Shown in pieces: positions 15,706-25,079 of a DNA stretch of 52,498 nucleotides. Under the pieces are notes generated by a model, which saw only the letters and a program-made list of their open reading frames with translations, was not told the origin of the DNA and searched no databases. The stretch comes from a virus: positions 1 through 52,498 of the IMG/VR virus record IMGVR_UViG_3300032156_000014; one strand, given 5' to 3'. The position numbers and the translations under genes are program-made. The stretch's first letter is position 1. Every line of letters begins with the position of its first letter.

Positions 15706-15884
15706 TTTAATGCGTTAACGATAAGGATTACAGCAATCCATCCTATACAGGTAAGCACAAATGTCAGACCGTGGAAATACAAAGCACCTACGACACCTTT
15801 GGTCGGAATCCCTGCATCATTCAGCAGTCTGTTTGCACGTACGTAATCATCGCCCGATACAAATAAAGCTCTTAATTTTTTCAT
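15702..15884 (-). CDS. Small membrane protein (60 residues)
   Basis: MKKLRALFVSGDDYVRANRL is followed by one or two hydrophobic stretches (GVVGALYFHGLTFVLTCIG and WIAVILIVNAL). It overlaps the lipoprotein gene by 38 bases. Function unknown. Confidence 0.55.
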   Translation of the reverse strand: MKKLRALFVSGDDYVRANRLLNDAGIPTKGVVGALYFHGLTFVLTCIGWIAVILIVNALN

Positions 15885-16152
15885 CTCTTTTTGTTTTTAA
15901 GTTAATACTATGACGTTGTTTGCATTCTACTTCACAAACCTCTCCGGTTATCTTAAACATTTGATACCTCAATTCATTTTCATAGTCTATTATTGAAGCT
16001 GTGGTCATTTCACACACGGTAATTACATCTGACAAACAATAAATATTCTCAGGACATTTGAACTTAGCCTGACATTCATAACAGAATGTATCTGTATGCT
16101 TCTCACACGAAAATACACTTAACAAAACTACTATAAATAATATTTTTCTCAT
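15847..16152 (-). CDS. Small Cys-rich lipoprotein
   Basis: ATG 16152 gives a classic lipoprotein signal: MRKILFIVVLLSVFSC, with the lipobox Cys at residue 16. A longer frame to 16191 would bury this signal, so I reject it. The mature part (CYECQAKFKCPEN, CLSDVITVCE, GEVCEVECKQ) has many cysteines. It follows the fibre gene by 4 bases. Phage lipoproteins often block superinfection at the envelope; that role here is inferred. Confidence 0.75.
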   Translation of the reverse strand: MRKILFIVVLLSVFSCEKHTDTFCYECQAKFKCPENIYCLSDVITVCEMTTASIIDYENELRYQMFKITGEVCEVECKQRHSINLKTKRDEKIKSFICIGR

Positions 16153-16156
16153 TATA

Positions 16157-19100
16157 CTAAGGCGTTGATATACTGCTTCCTGATGCCTCATTTACAGGAG
16201 TAATATGACTTCCACATACCCTGAAATTATAAACCTCAGCATAAGTTCCTGATGATGCAGTATAAGCATATAATTGAATGCTTTCACCTGAGCTTACACC
16301 TGTTATATCTTCAGAATATTCTGTCCCTCCTGCTGAGTTTGTACTTCTCAATGTCCCTACGGCTGTTCCATTTACATATATCTGTGCATATACATAAACA
16401 CCTGAATATACTTTTGCTTCCAATGTAAACTTAACTCTTATTGTTTTATCACCTATAAGATATGAACCCATAGTTATAGTCTTCATTTTCGTAGCAGAAG
16501 TAGCATTTGTTTCTGCCAAAGCATCATGTGAAATATAAACAGTATTGTCAACCTGATATGCGTAAATTAATGTAGTAACCTTAACTCTTCCTAATTGGTC
16601 GGCAACAAAAGAAGCAGCAGAAGTTGCTTCCCCTCCACACATAAATCCACCACTATTAAGTTCAACTCTACTACTTCCAGACCCATAGTATATTTGAGTT
16701 GCACTTAGAGAAAAACCTCCTATTGTTCCCCCTTTGGCATATAAATTTCCTCCTGTATCAATATAAAAATTATATCCATGTATAGAGGCATCAGAACCAT
16801 CAGAATAAATTGTCAAATCTCCTGCTGCCCCTGTATAAGCTGAATGGTCTTCCGTTCCTGTATAGATAGATGTGCTATTAATATTCCATGTACCTATCTT
16901 CCCTGACGAAGCCTCAATTTTCCCTTTCAAATAAACATTATCACAATACAGACCATATCCGGGCGAAGCAGGAACAATATCATACGAAGCCAACGAAGCA
17001 AGGTTGCCAAGCTGAACCCTGATTGTGGTCTTATCGGTCAAGCTCCATTTAGCCCAAGAGCTTACCCCTGAGTATATCCGCATGAACGGATTATCAGTAT
17101 CAATGGCACTGAAATAAATGCTATTCTGCAACGAAGCCGTTGAGGTATGACCGATAGTGCAGACCTCATCCCCTGCCTCAAAAACACCAACGTCACTGCC
17201 CGTAGTCCATCCGGTAGTCGTAGTCATATCAACTCTTTGGTCGCCCTGAATTGCACTTACCTGACGTACAATCTTCTTAACAACCGTTGACCTGTTAATA
17301 TCAACTCTCCACACTATAACTATCGCCCCGGCTGAAAACGGACTCATAGCAGTTCCTTCGGGAGTTTCAAAATACAACTGCTCTGAACCTACTGTTGATG
17401 AATATACAGACTTAACCTTCCCTGCTCCTGCTCCTATTACAAGCCCCCCGTTCTGATAATGCAGTTGGTTGATTATCATTTCATATACCTGCATCCCTCC
17501 CCTGACAAGAACATTATTGAACTCAGCATTACCTGATGTATCTATCATCCATCCTGAACCTGAGTTCCACCCTGACGTAAATCCATAGTTCCTTGTAAAC
17601 CCCGTACTGCCGTCAATATAAAGAATAGGATTACCCTTACCGTCCCCGATTCTTAAATCTCTGAAATTTGAATATGTATCATTATAGCCACGATGATTAA
17701 TATATATAGCTGCATCATCTACGGCAGTCCCTCTGTACCACATTTCATTACTTCCCCCAAAAGTAACCCCTACCGTACCAATTACAAATGTACTTGCAGC
17801 CCCATCAAAATAAGCAACAGCACTTCCCTTACCATTATAGACGTACAAATTTCTATACTGTGAATTACCTCCCTGATAACCATGATAATTTATATAACCG
17901 TTAGCCGTAGCGTTTGTGGTCGTATCAAATGTCAATTCATTGGAACAAGCTATATTACCATACACATCTAACACTTCATAAGCAGTAGTCTTATTAACAG
18001 CAATCCACCCATCACTCTGAATTGTAATCCTTTCTGTGTCATTTGTGTAAAAGCACATAGCAGCATTTTCCCTCTGCCTTATGTAAAATGTATAATCACC
18101 TGCTCCACCGTCATACCCCATTATTGTCCCATCGGTAGCAGCCGAACCCGTCCCTGCTTTTGTTATCTGAAAATATGAAGCACCTGAACCATGCAGTTGC
18201 ATTTGGAAATTAGGGGCAGTAGTTCCAATACTCAATCCGGCATCGCTAAGTGTCATTCTTGCAGAGCCTCCGGTTTCAAATGAAATAGCAGGAGTATTTT
18301 TCAACACTATTTTTGAACTCGTTCCCCTGTTACAAAAAAGATTCAGCCAATAGTCGTTATCAACATATAATGAACATCCACCCCGAACCCCTGTCGTATC
18401 AAAGTACAAATGATTTCCTACTCCACCGACAGCAATATCTCCTGTAACATCAAATTTATAATCAGGAACAGTAATCCCAACACCAACCCTACCACTACTA
18501 CCATCAAAGAATGCAAATATATTATGCTTACCATCACAAATCGCCAAATCTCTGAATTGTGTTATTCCATTATTATATCCGACATAATTGATATAACCTA
18601 AATGATTTGCATTATCAGCATACCCAAAGTTAAGTGTATCATCATAAAAATAAGATTGACCTTGAGAAGTACCAAATAATGACAATGCCCCTCTTACATC
18701 TAAAGCACCTCCGGGTGCAGAAGTGTTAATACCTACATAGCCTGTAGTTTTTTTGACAACTAATCTATAATCTACACCTGTCTCATAAATATAATACCCT
18801 ACAGCATTTGTCCCAACTTGCCAGTTTTGTGTATTTGTTGTATCGATGTAATTTATATCAGATTCACCCGCATTGGTTATGGTAACTGACCCCGTGAGAG
18901 TAGGAGTTGCAAACATTGTCGCTTTTGATTCATTGGTGACGTTCTCCAATGATAATGCTCCCTTAAAATTTACAGCCGATAAAGCAGAAACAGAGTTATC
19001 CGCATTAACTCTTAAAAATGTTATCGCACCCGGATTGGCAAGCATGAATAAGCTGGCCCCTGCTGTTGTGGCTCCAAGACTTGTCCTTCCTGTAGCAGCA

Positions 19101-19396
19101 ACAAGATCGGTGCTGCCCCCGTCCCATTTCAGTCTATCTGTATAAGCCGTGTTCCAATTTGCCGAGTTATTGGTTATTGAACCAAGCCACGCACCGCCAT
19201 CCGATAGGGCAATTCCTGCTGCAGGATAAGTCATCCCTGCTCCACCGTCCGTTATTCCATAACCGGCTAACGTTGTTGGTGTGTCTGTAATCGTTGACCA
19301 TGCCTGATCATGTGCAGCGACACCACCGGTAGGAAGTGCTACATATTCCTCATATCCGTTCTTGGTTACTGTCTTAATATATTGAGTGTCTGCCAT
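16157..19396 (-). CDS. Large tail fibre/host-recognition protein (1079 residues)
   Basis: Residues 20-160 look like a tail-fibre N-terminal shaft (AWSTITDTPTTLAGYGITDG). The middle has three copies of a module FRDLxIxDGKGNxxxxFDGS (about 281-303, 514-536, 578-600), each linked to fibre-like phrases such as VGINTSAPGGALDVRG and VGITVPDYKFDVTGD. The C-terminal 150 residues are beta-rich (VYAQIYVNGTAVGTLRSTN), likely the receptor-binding tip. No clear peptidase S74 chaperone motif is seen. It starts 3 bases after the baseplate gene and is the best candidate for host range. Confidence 0.85.
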   Translation of the reverse strand: MADTQYIKTVTKNGYEEYVALPTGGVAAHDQAWSTITDTPTTLAGYGITDGGAGMTYPAAGIALSDGGAWLGSITNNSANWNTAYTDRLKWDGGSTDLVAATGRTSLGATTAGASLFMLANPGAITFLRVNADNSVSALSAVNFKGALSLENVTNESKATMFATPTLTGSVTITNAGESDINYIDTTNTQNWQVGTNAVGYYIYETGVDYRLVVKKTTGYVGINTSAPGGALDVRGALSLFGTSQGQSYFYDDTLNFGYADNANHLGYINYVGYNNGITQFRDLAICDGKHNIFAFFDGSSGRVGVGITVPDYKFDVTGDIAVGGVGNHLYFDTTGVRGGCSLYVDNDYWLNLFCNRGTSSKIVLKNTPAISFETGGSARMTLSDAGLSIGTTAPNFQMQLHGSGASYFQITKAGTGSAATDGTIMGYDGGAGDYTFYIRQRENAAMCFYTNDTERITIQSDGWIAVNKTTAYEVLDVYGNIACSNELTFDTTTNATANGYINYHGYQGGNSQYRNLYVYNGKGSAVAYFDGAASTFVIGTVGVTFGGSNEMWYRGTAVDDAAIYINHRGYNDTYSNFRDLRIGDGKGNPILYIDGSTGFTRNYGFTSGWNSGSGWMIDTSGNAEFNNVLVRGGMQVYEMIINQLHYQNGGLVIGAGAGKVKSVYSSTVGSEQLYFETPEGTAMSPFSAGAIVIVWRVDINRSTVVKKIVRQVSAIQGDQRVDMTTTTGWTTGSDVGVFEAGDEVCTIGHTSTASLQNSIYFSAIDTDNPFMRIYSGVSSWAKWSLTDKTTIRVQLGNLASLASYDIVPASPGYGLYCDNVYLKGKIEASSGKIGTWNINSTSIYTGTEDHSAYTGAAGDLTIYSDGSDASIHGYNFYIDTGGNLYAKGGTIGGFSLSATQIYYGSGSSRVELNSGGFMCGGEATSAASFVADQLGRVKVTTLIYAYQVDNTVYISHDALAETNATSATKMKTITMGSYLIGDKTIRVKFTLEAKVYSGVYVYAQIYVNGTAVGTLRSTNSAGGTEYSEDITGVSSGESIQLYAYTASSGTYAEVYNFRVCGSHITPVNEASGSSISTP

Positions 19397-19399
19397 GGG

Positions 19400-21415
19400 T
19401 TATTGCTTTAAGGGAAGTTCTAACTCAGTTTTAAAACCGTCACTGATCACTTTTTGTAAAAAGAAATAATTATCAATATCCTTAATTGTGATTTTGTATG
19501 TTGGCCTGAACCCTTCATTTGCAGCAACCGCAATGACCGTAAAAAACTGCATCAAAAACGTAGGACTTGTCTTTATCTTAGCAGTCAATATCTTTCCCTT
19601 ATCTATATAATGAAAGAACTTCATCCAATAAGTTGTGTAAAGAGTCGCGAAGTCCAGCCCCTGAATCTTTGGATAATTGGATTGAGTATCGGTATCGTAG
19701 TACCATGTAAACCCGGCTGTCAGTCCCTTCCATTCCACGATGCGGGTATTGAATCCCACCTTACGGTCAAAGATCATAAAGGGTGATACGAGTTCGGAAT
19801 TAAGTATCCGCGGAACGGCTGTTGATGTATCGCCGATAGTATGATTATAACCTGTTATAAGCGACGAGAAAGGATGTTCTCGTATATCCTCCCCTTTCTT
19901 TGTGTAAATGCTTGTGAGGGTAATATCCTTTGAGCCGGGACCAATAGAATAAAGCTTGAGATAATCTTTATAAGCCAGGTCCGAGGTATCCTCCTTCCAT
20001 TTTAACCGGATAGTCTTGTTATAATTCTGAGAAATGATCTCAGTGTTTATGCTTTCAAAGGCCACGTAAGAAGTAAGGTTAACAACCGTGGAAGAAAGAA
20101 ATGAATCCCATGGCTCAATATAGATTGTCCGTTTCATCTTATCGAACCAAAAACGAAGATTGAAAATATCCCTTATTGCAGCAAGGAAATCAATTTGTGT
20201 CATATCCGGCAGCATCTCTTCCAGACTTATATTCTTATTTAACCCCGGATATTTATTTGCATTCCCCCATGTAGTATAAAGGCGGGTAGTATCAATTGCA
20301 AAGTTCATGGTAATTGTCTTAGTCACCCCTGTATTGGTAAGATTCTGGGTCATATAGCGTGTGGCAAATACCTTATCCCCGGCTGTCAGATGAACATAAC
20401 CTGTGCTTATTGTGTAATTTGTATTAAGAAATATATTTGCAGCCACGTAATTAGTTGTTTGAGTCGCTAATGTTATCGTCGTGACGCCTGTTGTTTTTTT
20501 AATGGCAATAATCAGCTGTTGAGAATTGATTGTTATTCCTACGGGCATTGTGGTTGTTGGCCGGGCAACAAATGTAAAATGATAAGTCCCTGTTTCCGGT
20601 ACTACATACCAGTTATTAGGGCCACTATAATCTGATCCCTCATCGGTTCCTTCATTAAGATCAATATTACCATCAGTAAGAGTGAAATCTTTGGTAACTC
20701 CATTATCAATAGTGTCGCTGAATTGATTATCTGAAGCTGTCTGGACATTCATATCAAAAGCTTTGTCCTTTATAAAGTCGTCATCAGCCACGAACTCGCG
20801 GCACAGGATAAACAGATCCTTAACAAATGAAGTTGCTATCCATGCGGAACTGATAGTATAAGGGGAGAGTATCTTATTTATTAGTGTCACTATACTGACC
20901 ATTGGAATAAAATCTGTAGGATACCATTTGGCTGTCGATCCTGATTCGCCACTTTGCAACCCGCCAAAATAGATCATAGGATAACGGTATGCAGGATATG
21001 CAGCCGACCAGCTATTTTCGACGTTGGTATGGGTAAGCGCATGATCATGTGCCGATAGATCAAGAGCGGTCATTTTCAGGTCTTTCAGGGCATTGATCCA
21101 GTCATCGGAGTCTATTATAACTTTTGCGAAATAATCAGAGATACTTTGAACGGATACTGTCCCGGAGATGATAAGTTGCTCGCCTATATAAAGCCTTCCT
21201 GTTGCTGACGGTTCACTCTTGACATCTACCTGAGAAATAAATTTTAATAATTTCTTATTTGTGCGGGTCAATGGAAGGTTAAGGGTGAATGATTTATTGC
21301 AATTACCAAAGCCCATGTTCCGGATGTCGCCAATGGAAAACATGACATTGAACGGCTCGTTAAAATCAGCTTGATCCGATCCTATATATAATTTAATATT
21401 CGTATTCAATGTCAA
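19400..21415 (-). CDS. Baseplate/tail tip protein (671 residues)
   Basis: Starts MTLNTNIKLYIGSDQADFNE; the N-terminal 130 residues look like a tail-tip hub domain (SFTLNLPLTRTNKKLLKFIS). A Thr/Asn-rich beta region follows, then a domain with IDFLAAIRDIFNLRFWFDKM. It overlaps the upstream gene by 23 bases and precedes the fibre gene. Position and size match tail-associated lysin/hub proteins of siphoviruses, but no lysin motif is visible. Confidence 0.7.
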   Translation of the reverse strand: MTLNTNIKLYIGSDQADFNEPFNVMFSIGDIRNMGFGNCNKSFTLNLPLTRTNKKLLKFISQVDVKSEPSATGRLYIGEQLIISGTVSVQSISDYFAKVIIDSDDWINALKDLKMTALDLSAHDHALTHTNVENSWSAAYPAYRYPMIYFGGLQSGESGSTAKWYPTDFIPMVSIVTLINKILSPYTISSAWIATSFVKDLFILCREFVADDDFIKDKAFDMNVQTASDNQFSDTIDNGVTKDFTLTDGNIDLNEGTDEGSDYSGPNNWYVVPETGTYHFTFVARPTTTMPVGITINSQQLIIAIKKTTGVTTITLATQTTNYVAANIFLNTNYTISTGYVHLTAGDKVFATRYMTQNLTNTGVTKTITMNFAIDTTRLYTTWGNANKYPGLNKNISLEEMLPDMTQIDFLAAIRDIFNLRFWFDKMKRTIYIEPWDSFLSSTVVNLTSYVAFESINTEIISQNYNKTIRLKWKEDTSDLAYKDYLKLYSIGPGSKDITLTSIYTKKGEDIREHPFSSLITGYNHTIGDTSTAVPRILNSELVSPFMIFDRKVGFNTRIVEWKGLTAGFTWYYDTDTQSNYPKIQGLDFATLYTTYWMKFFHYIDKGKILTAKIKTSPTFLMQFFTVIAVAANEGFRPTYKITIKDIDNYFFLQKVISDGFKTELELPLKQ

Positions 21416-22487
21416 TCTGATTAGTAAACATATCGGAATTACTGATCTTTACAGTGTCGGTTAATACCGTCACTTCTGTCGGTGTGGCATAGGAGGCTTC
21501 CAGTTTTTTAACAGTATCAGAGATTAATAGGCTCTTTAGGTAGTCAGCATTGTTAATATCGTTAAACCTGGTTTCAAGTTTCTGACGGTTAATCCCGGTA
21601 AATGAAATTCCTTTACGATTCTTTTTTGCTGCCGTATAATATTCCCTGATGGTAGCAAACTCAATATTTTTCATCCCTTCAAATGAGAGATATTCCTTTC
21701 CCCCCAGCAATCCGTCATATTCCAATACTGTCCGCGCGTCATTTTCAGTAGTATCGACCCTTATCGTTATGATCTCTGAGATCTTTGCTCCCCCGGCTAT
21801 TCCTATCTGTATTTTCAGGTCTGTGACCACAGAAGCCATCAGCTCGTCTATGTTTATTATTATCGCTCCCCAGCAATCAGTGACGGTAAAATGCTGCGCA
21901 TGATCATACGCCCCGCTGTCTTTTGAATAGAATAGTTCAAGTTCGCCTGCCTCTGCTGTAAAAAACACGAGCCATAACTCATAAGGAACAGCGGTATAGA
22001 ATTTTGTTATATTATTTCTTAATGTCTTATTCGCGAACAGACAAGTTGAATCATGCAATACGAGTTTAGTAAATGCCGTTCCGTCACCTTTGGCGGGTAC
22101 GAACCTGTAAGTGGTGCCGAAAGCATTATTTGTGTCGCCTGTCTGAGTGGCCCCGGCTGCATCCTCATATACCTCGGTAAAAAGAATAGTATAAGCCACA
22201 AGAGGGCTGCCATCAGTGGCAGAAGTATATTTAACATAAACCCCTGTGTTTCTTGCAAACGACAAACCTGTAACCAGCGACTTGAGGATGTCTGCAAAAT
22301 CAAATATATTAAGATTTTTAGGTTTTTCAACAGTCGCAACAATAACAGCAGAAACAGTTATCTCAGCCCTCACCCTTAAATTAACTATATCGTATGGAGG
22401 GGTTATATCTTCAACCAAAGAAGTCGTGACGTTGTAGGCTCCTGAGTTAGAGATTGCTGCGGGATATGTATTACAAGTTAAGGCCAT
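21393..22487 (-). CDS. Distal tail or tail structural protein (364 residues)
   Basis: A beta-rich protein (MALTCNTYPAAISNSGAYNV; TVEKPKNLNIFDFADILKSL; LEYDGLLGGKEYLSFEGMKN) with no catalytic motif. It sits directly before the baseplate gene, where distal tail proteins usually are. Its C-terminal 23 bases overlap the next start. Assignment is by position and composition. Confidence 0.6.
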   Translation of the reverse strand: MALTCNTYPAAISNSGAYNVTTSLVEDITPPYDIVNLRVRAEITVSAVIVATVEKPKNLNIFDFADILKSLVTGLSFARNTGVYVKYTSATDGSPLVAYTILFTEVYEDAAGATQTGDTNNAFGTTYRFVPAKGDGTAFTKLVLHDSTCLFANKTLRNNITKFYTAVPYELWLVFFTAEAGELELFYSKDSGAYDHAQHFTVTDCWGAIIINIDELMASVVTDLKIQIGIAGGAKISEIITIRVDTTENDARTVLEYDGLLGGKEYLSFEGMKNIEFATIREYYTAAKKNRKGISFTGINRQKLETRFNDINNADYLKSLLISDTVKKLEASYATPTEVTVLTDTVKISNSDMFTNQIDIEYEY

Positions 22488-22494
22488 TTTATAA

Positions 22495-23055
22495 TTAACT
22501 TTTAGAGAGTTCTATTTGCCATTGCGCCAGAAAAACATCAAGATTCACTTTCAGAAACTCATGGGACATCCCTCTGACAGCTTCAGTGATCTTATCTTCG
22601 TTATTCTTAAATGCTTCTTCAACCCAATCTTTGCGCTTGCCACTACTGGAATACCTGTAACTTCCCGGGGTCGGCATCCCTGATCTCTTTTGAACAGTTG
22701 CTATCGCAAAGGCAACACTCAGGCTTTTTTTCGGGTCCGTTATTCCCATCTTCCACTGTGCATATCTCTGAAGGGCCTCAATGTACTTACTTACCCCACC
22801 CCTGCCCGATCGTCCTGAATACGGGATCTTGTGTTCCGGTGTTCCGGATGCAATGATATTGCCGTAAAAAGGCATATATCCTGAGAGCGTCAGGGTATCA
22901 ACGGTCTGCTTTATCTTATACTCAATCTCTTTATAGACGGCGCCAGTCATCTTATGACCCTGGGCCTCCCATTCATCCATCAGGGCTTCATTGAGTATAT
23001 TCTCAAGTTTCTCTACCTCGTTGAAAGTAATACTATCCACTGCAATAGGCTTCAA
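22495..23055 (-). CDS. Tail-completion protein, HK97 gp10-like (186 residues)
   Basis: Helical N-terminus (EVEKLENILNEALMDEW), a central YSGRSGRGGVSKYIEALQRY segment, and a C-terminal KDWVEEAFKNNEDKITEAVR resemble the ends of HK97 gp10-type proteins, which join head and tail. It overlaps the upstream tail-terminator-like gene by 23 bases. Similarity is weak, so the call leans on position. Confidence 0.55.
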   Translation of the reverse strand: MKPIAVDSITFNEVEKLENILNEALMDEWEAQGHKMTGAVYKEIEYKIKQTVDTLTLSGYMPFYGNIIASGTPEHKIPYSGRSGRGGVSKYIEALQRYAQWKMGITDPKKSLSVAFAIATVQKRSGMPTPGSYRYSSSGKRKDWVEEAFKNNEDKITEAVRGMSHEFLKVNLDVFLAQWQIELSKS

Positions 23056-23467
23056 TTATAATCTTCGGGTACATTATTCCAATCTCTTTATCTGCAGAGT
23101 TCTCTCCTTCATGCAGATACACACCTTTTATATTGTCAATATTGACTATCTTAACATTGCTCAATGCATTGATTTTGTTCAGGTAAGTATCAAAATACCC
23201 TTCAATTGTGTCCCAAACGGTTATCCTGCTCTGCGTGTCAGGGTCAAATTTCTGAACGGCAAAGGCTGTGAGAGTCAATATCTTCTTGATCTGAATAGTC
23301 GTGCTCCGGTTATCTTTTTCAAATGGAGCCCCGTCCATAGCCCAGAGTACGTAAGGATAGGTCTTTTCACGTTGCGAGTTAAAGTACAGCGATGAGTCCA
23401 TAACTATCTTTCCGAAGCTAGTCCCGGCGATTGATTCGAGAAGTGTTTGCAGTGCAGCAAGTGTCAT
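23033..23467 (-). CDS. Tail terminator-like protein (144 residues)
   Basis: MTLAALQTLLESIAGTSFGK, YPYVLWAMDGAPFEKDNRST and the helix-beta pattern suit a phage tail-terminator/connector (about 140 residues is typical). It follows the 50-residue gene with an ATGA overlap and precedes the gp10-like gene, the usual order. No catalytic motif. Confidence 0.55.
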   Translation of the reverse strand: MTLAALQTLLESIAGTSFGKIVMDSSLYFNSQREKTYPYVLWAMDGAPFEKDNRSTTIQIKKILTLTAFAVQKFDPDTQSRITVWDTIEGYFDTYLNKINALSNVKIVNIDNIKGVYLHEGENSADKEIGIMYPKIIIEAYCSG

Positions 23468-23616
23468 GTCAATTTCTTTTCAAGTTTAATCTTAAGTTTC
23501 TTAAGGAATACCCTGCCGGCATTCCTTAACTCACAGTCACAAAGAGCAATGAGCAGATGGTCAATTAATTTGATCTGGGCTCTTGTCTCAATATTCTTTT
23601 TTTCATTACCTGTCAT
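23464..23616 (-). CDS. Small basic protein (50 residues)
   Basis: ATG 23616 (MTGNEKKNIETRAQIKLIDH) to the stop at 23464, overlapping the next start by 4 bases and the -1 extension of the chaperone frame by 11 bases. It is helical and basic (GRVFLKKLKIKLEKKLT). The tight overlaps support it as real. Function unknown. Confidence 0.6.
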   Translation of the reverse strand: MTGNEKKNIETRAQIKLIDHLLIALCDCELRNAGRVFLKKLKIKLEKKLT

Positions 23617-24510
23617 CCCTGGTTCGCTTAAAAGCTAGAAAATCGTAGAACTCATAAATACCTATCTGTTCAACCTCCTTTATTTTATCAATAGTCTCTG
23701 CCAGTTCATATATCAGCCCGCGGCTGCCATATCGCGATAAGTCCGGGCCGCCGACACGGTTTCCTGAAGTGTTTTTGGGAGGCTTCCAAATAATCGAATA
23801 GCTGTTGAATAATCTGGAAGCTGTCTCAGAGTGTAAAAAAAAACCGTCCACACTGTTGACATTGATACTCTCATGAACAGATCCTTGCGCCGGAGGACCA
23901 TCTTCTCATCATACTTCTCTTTTCGCCTCCGGCAATATATCGCCATGAAATATACCAGGCGGTTAACGTCATCACGAGAAATCTTAATGCCACGGAATAT
24001 ATCAGAGGCTTCCGAGTAAGCAACGATAGTTTCTTTTTTCAACGGTATGTCCTGCTCCATGATACGCACAGTCTCCGGCAGATAATATCTTCGGAGCCCT
24101 ATCCGGAATTCCTTAATATTCTCAGGCTGGTATTTTCTCAGCTTCCCCATGAAGCTGATTACAGGTATATGGTATATAAGGCTGGCTACGAAAGGCTTGA
24201 AATAAAAATCATACAGTTCATGCACCTGTTCCCCTGTTAATACCACACTTGCCGGGATATTTGAAAGACAGGTGATGACTTCACGGTAATAAGCAGGGAA
24301 TTCTTCATGTATCTGCTTATCTGTGAGCTTGCTGACCTCTTCTGCATATTCTTTGATATTTTCGACCGTGAACTTCCCGTCAGCAATGATATAGGCCTCA
24401 TACCCTTCAGGCATAGGAATAGCAGCGAGAGCGCAGAACTGCTTCAGGGTTATGTCTTTCCAACTATAGACACCCCTGTATTTACGTCGGTTAATCTTAA
24501 TGGTTATCAT
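23606..24510 (-). CDS. Tail assembly chaperone-like protein with a -1 frame extension
   Basis: The zero frame (23713-24510, 265 residues) is helical (ITLKQFCALAAIPMPEGYEA; LTDKQIHEEFPAYYREVI) and stops at MAAAG. The -1 frame is open across the end and continues LIYELAETIDKIKEVEQIGI YEFYDFLAF to 23606 without an ATG of its own. A slippery heptamer C CCA AAA lies at 23773-23779, 20 codons before the zero-frame stop, and a T9 run at 23835-23843. A lambda G/GT-like -1 frameshift would give a longer chaperone; a one-base deletion in GGGCTG near 23717 would look the same. Confidence 0.55.
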
Positions 24511-24707
24511 CTCAACATCCTTTCAAATTGACTGGCAAAGACCTTTAGTTCATTATGGAACACGTAAAAATGGAGATAAGGATGGCCCCTTGCCTTTGCG
24601 AAAGACTCCAACTCTGCAAGCTTATCGATGATCTTATCAGTGTCAGATATTATCTCTTCGCCTCGCTGCCGGATATCTTTCTTTATCGATAGCCGTTTTT
24701 CAGCCAT
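24507..24707 (-). CDS. Small helical protein (66 residues)
   Basis: MAEKRLSIKKDIRQRGEEII, then LAELESFAKARGHPYLHFYV, is a charged two-helix protein. It overlaps the chaperone-like gene start by 4 bases, so the two are probably translated together. Function unknown. Confidence 0.65.
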   Translation of the reverse strand: MAEKRLSIKKDIRQRGEEIISDTDKIIDKLAELESFAKARGHPYLHFYVFHNELKVFASQFERMLR

Positions 24708-24708
24708 C

Positions 24709-25050
24709 TCATGACGATATCTGTGACTTAATCTTATAGCAATGCAAGGTCCCGGATGTGAGTTTTATGTTCGTGATGATATACCCATCAACCCGGTAGA
24801 ACTTTGCAAGCAGAGGATCCGTGAGTGTCGTCAATAAGATAGCTCCCAGGTCAACCTCTGCAGCTGTTATCTGTGCAAGCGTCGCCACACTGGTTTTCAA
24901 AGGAATCCCTTTCAGCACCGACAGGACCGCCCCACCAGAAGCATCAAAGCCAAAGAATTGCTTGTTTGTCACTGCCGTTGTGCCGGTAATATCAAATGTC
25001 CCTCCCCTGGCCACAATCTCATCAGTCTGACTGTCATAATTTGCATACAT
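24709..25050 (-). CDS. Small structural protein (113 residues)
   Basis: A beta-rich, low-charge protein (MYANYDSQTDEIVARGGTFD; VDLGAILLTTLTDPLLAKFY) resembling small virion proteins. It starts 29 bases after the 283-residue gene. No family is recognised; a head decoration or adaptor role is possible from position. Confidence 0.55.
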   Translation of the reverse strand: MYANYDSQTDEIVARGGTFDITGTTAVTNKQFFGFDASGGAVLSVLKGIPLKTSVATLAQITAAEVDLGAILLTTLTDPLLAKFYRVDGYIITNIKLTSGTLHCYKIKSQISS

Positions 25051-25079
25051 AATTTCAGTTATTAATTAATGTTTCTATC

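Noticed and set aside
23606-23851. Independent 81-residue gene starting from GTG
   Set aside because: Its first two thirds are out-of-frame sequence of the chaperone gene and it lacks an ATG or ribosome site. The -1 extension explains the conserved-looking end better.
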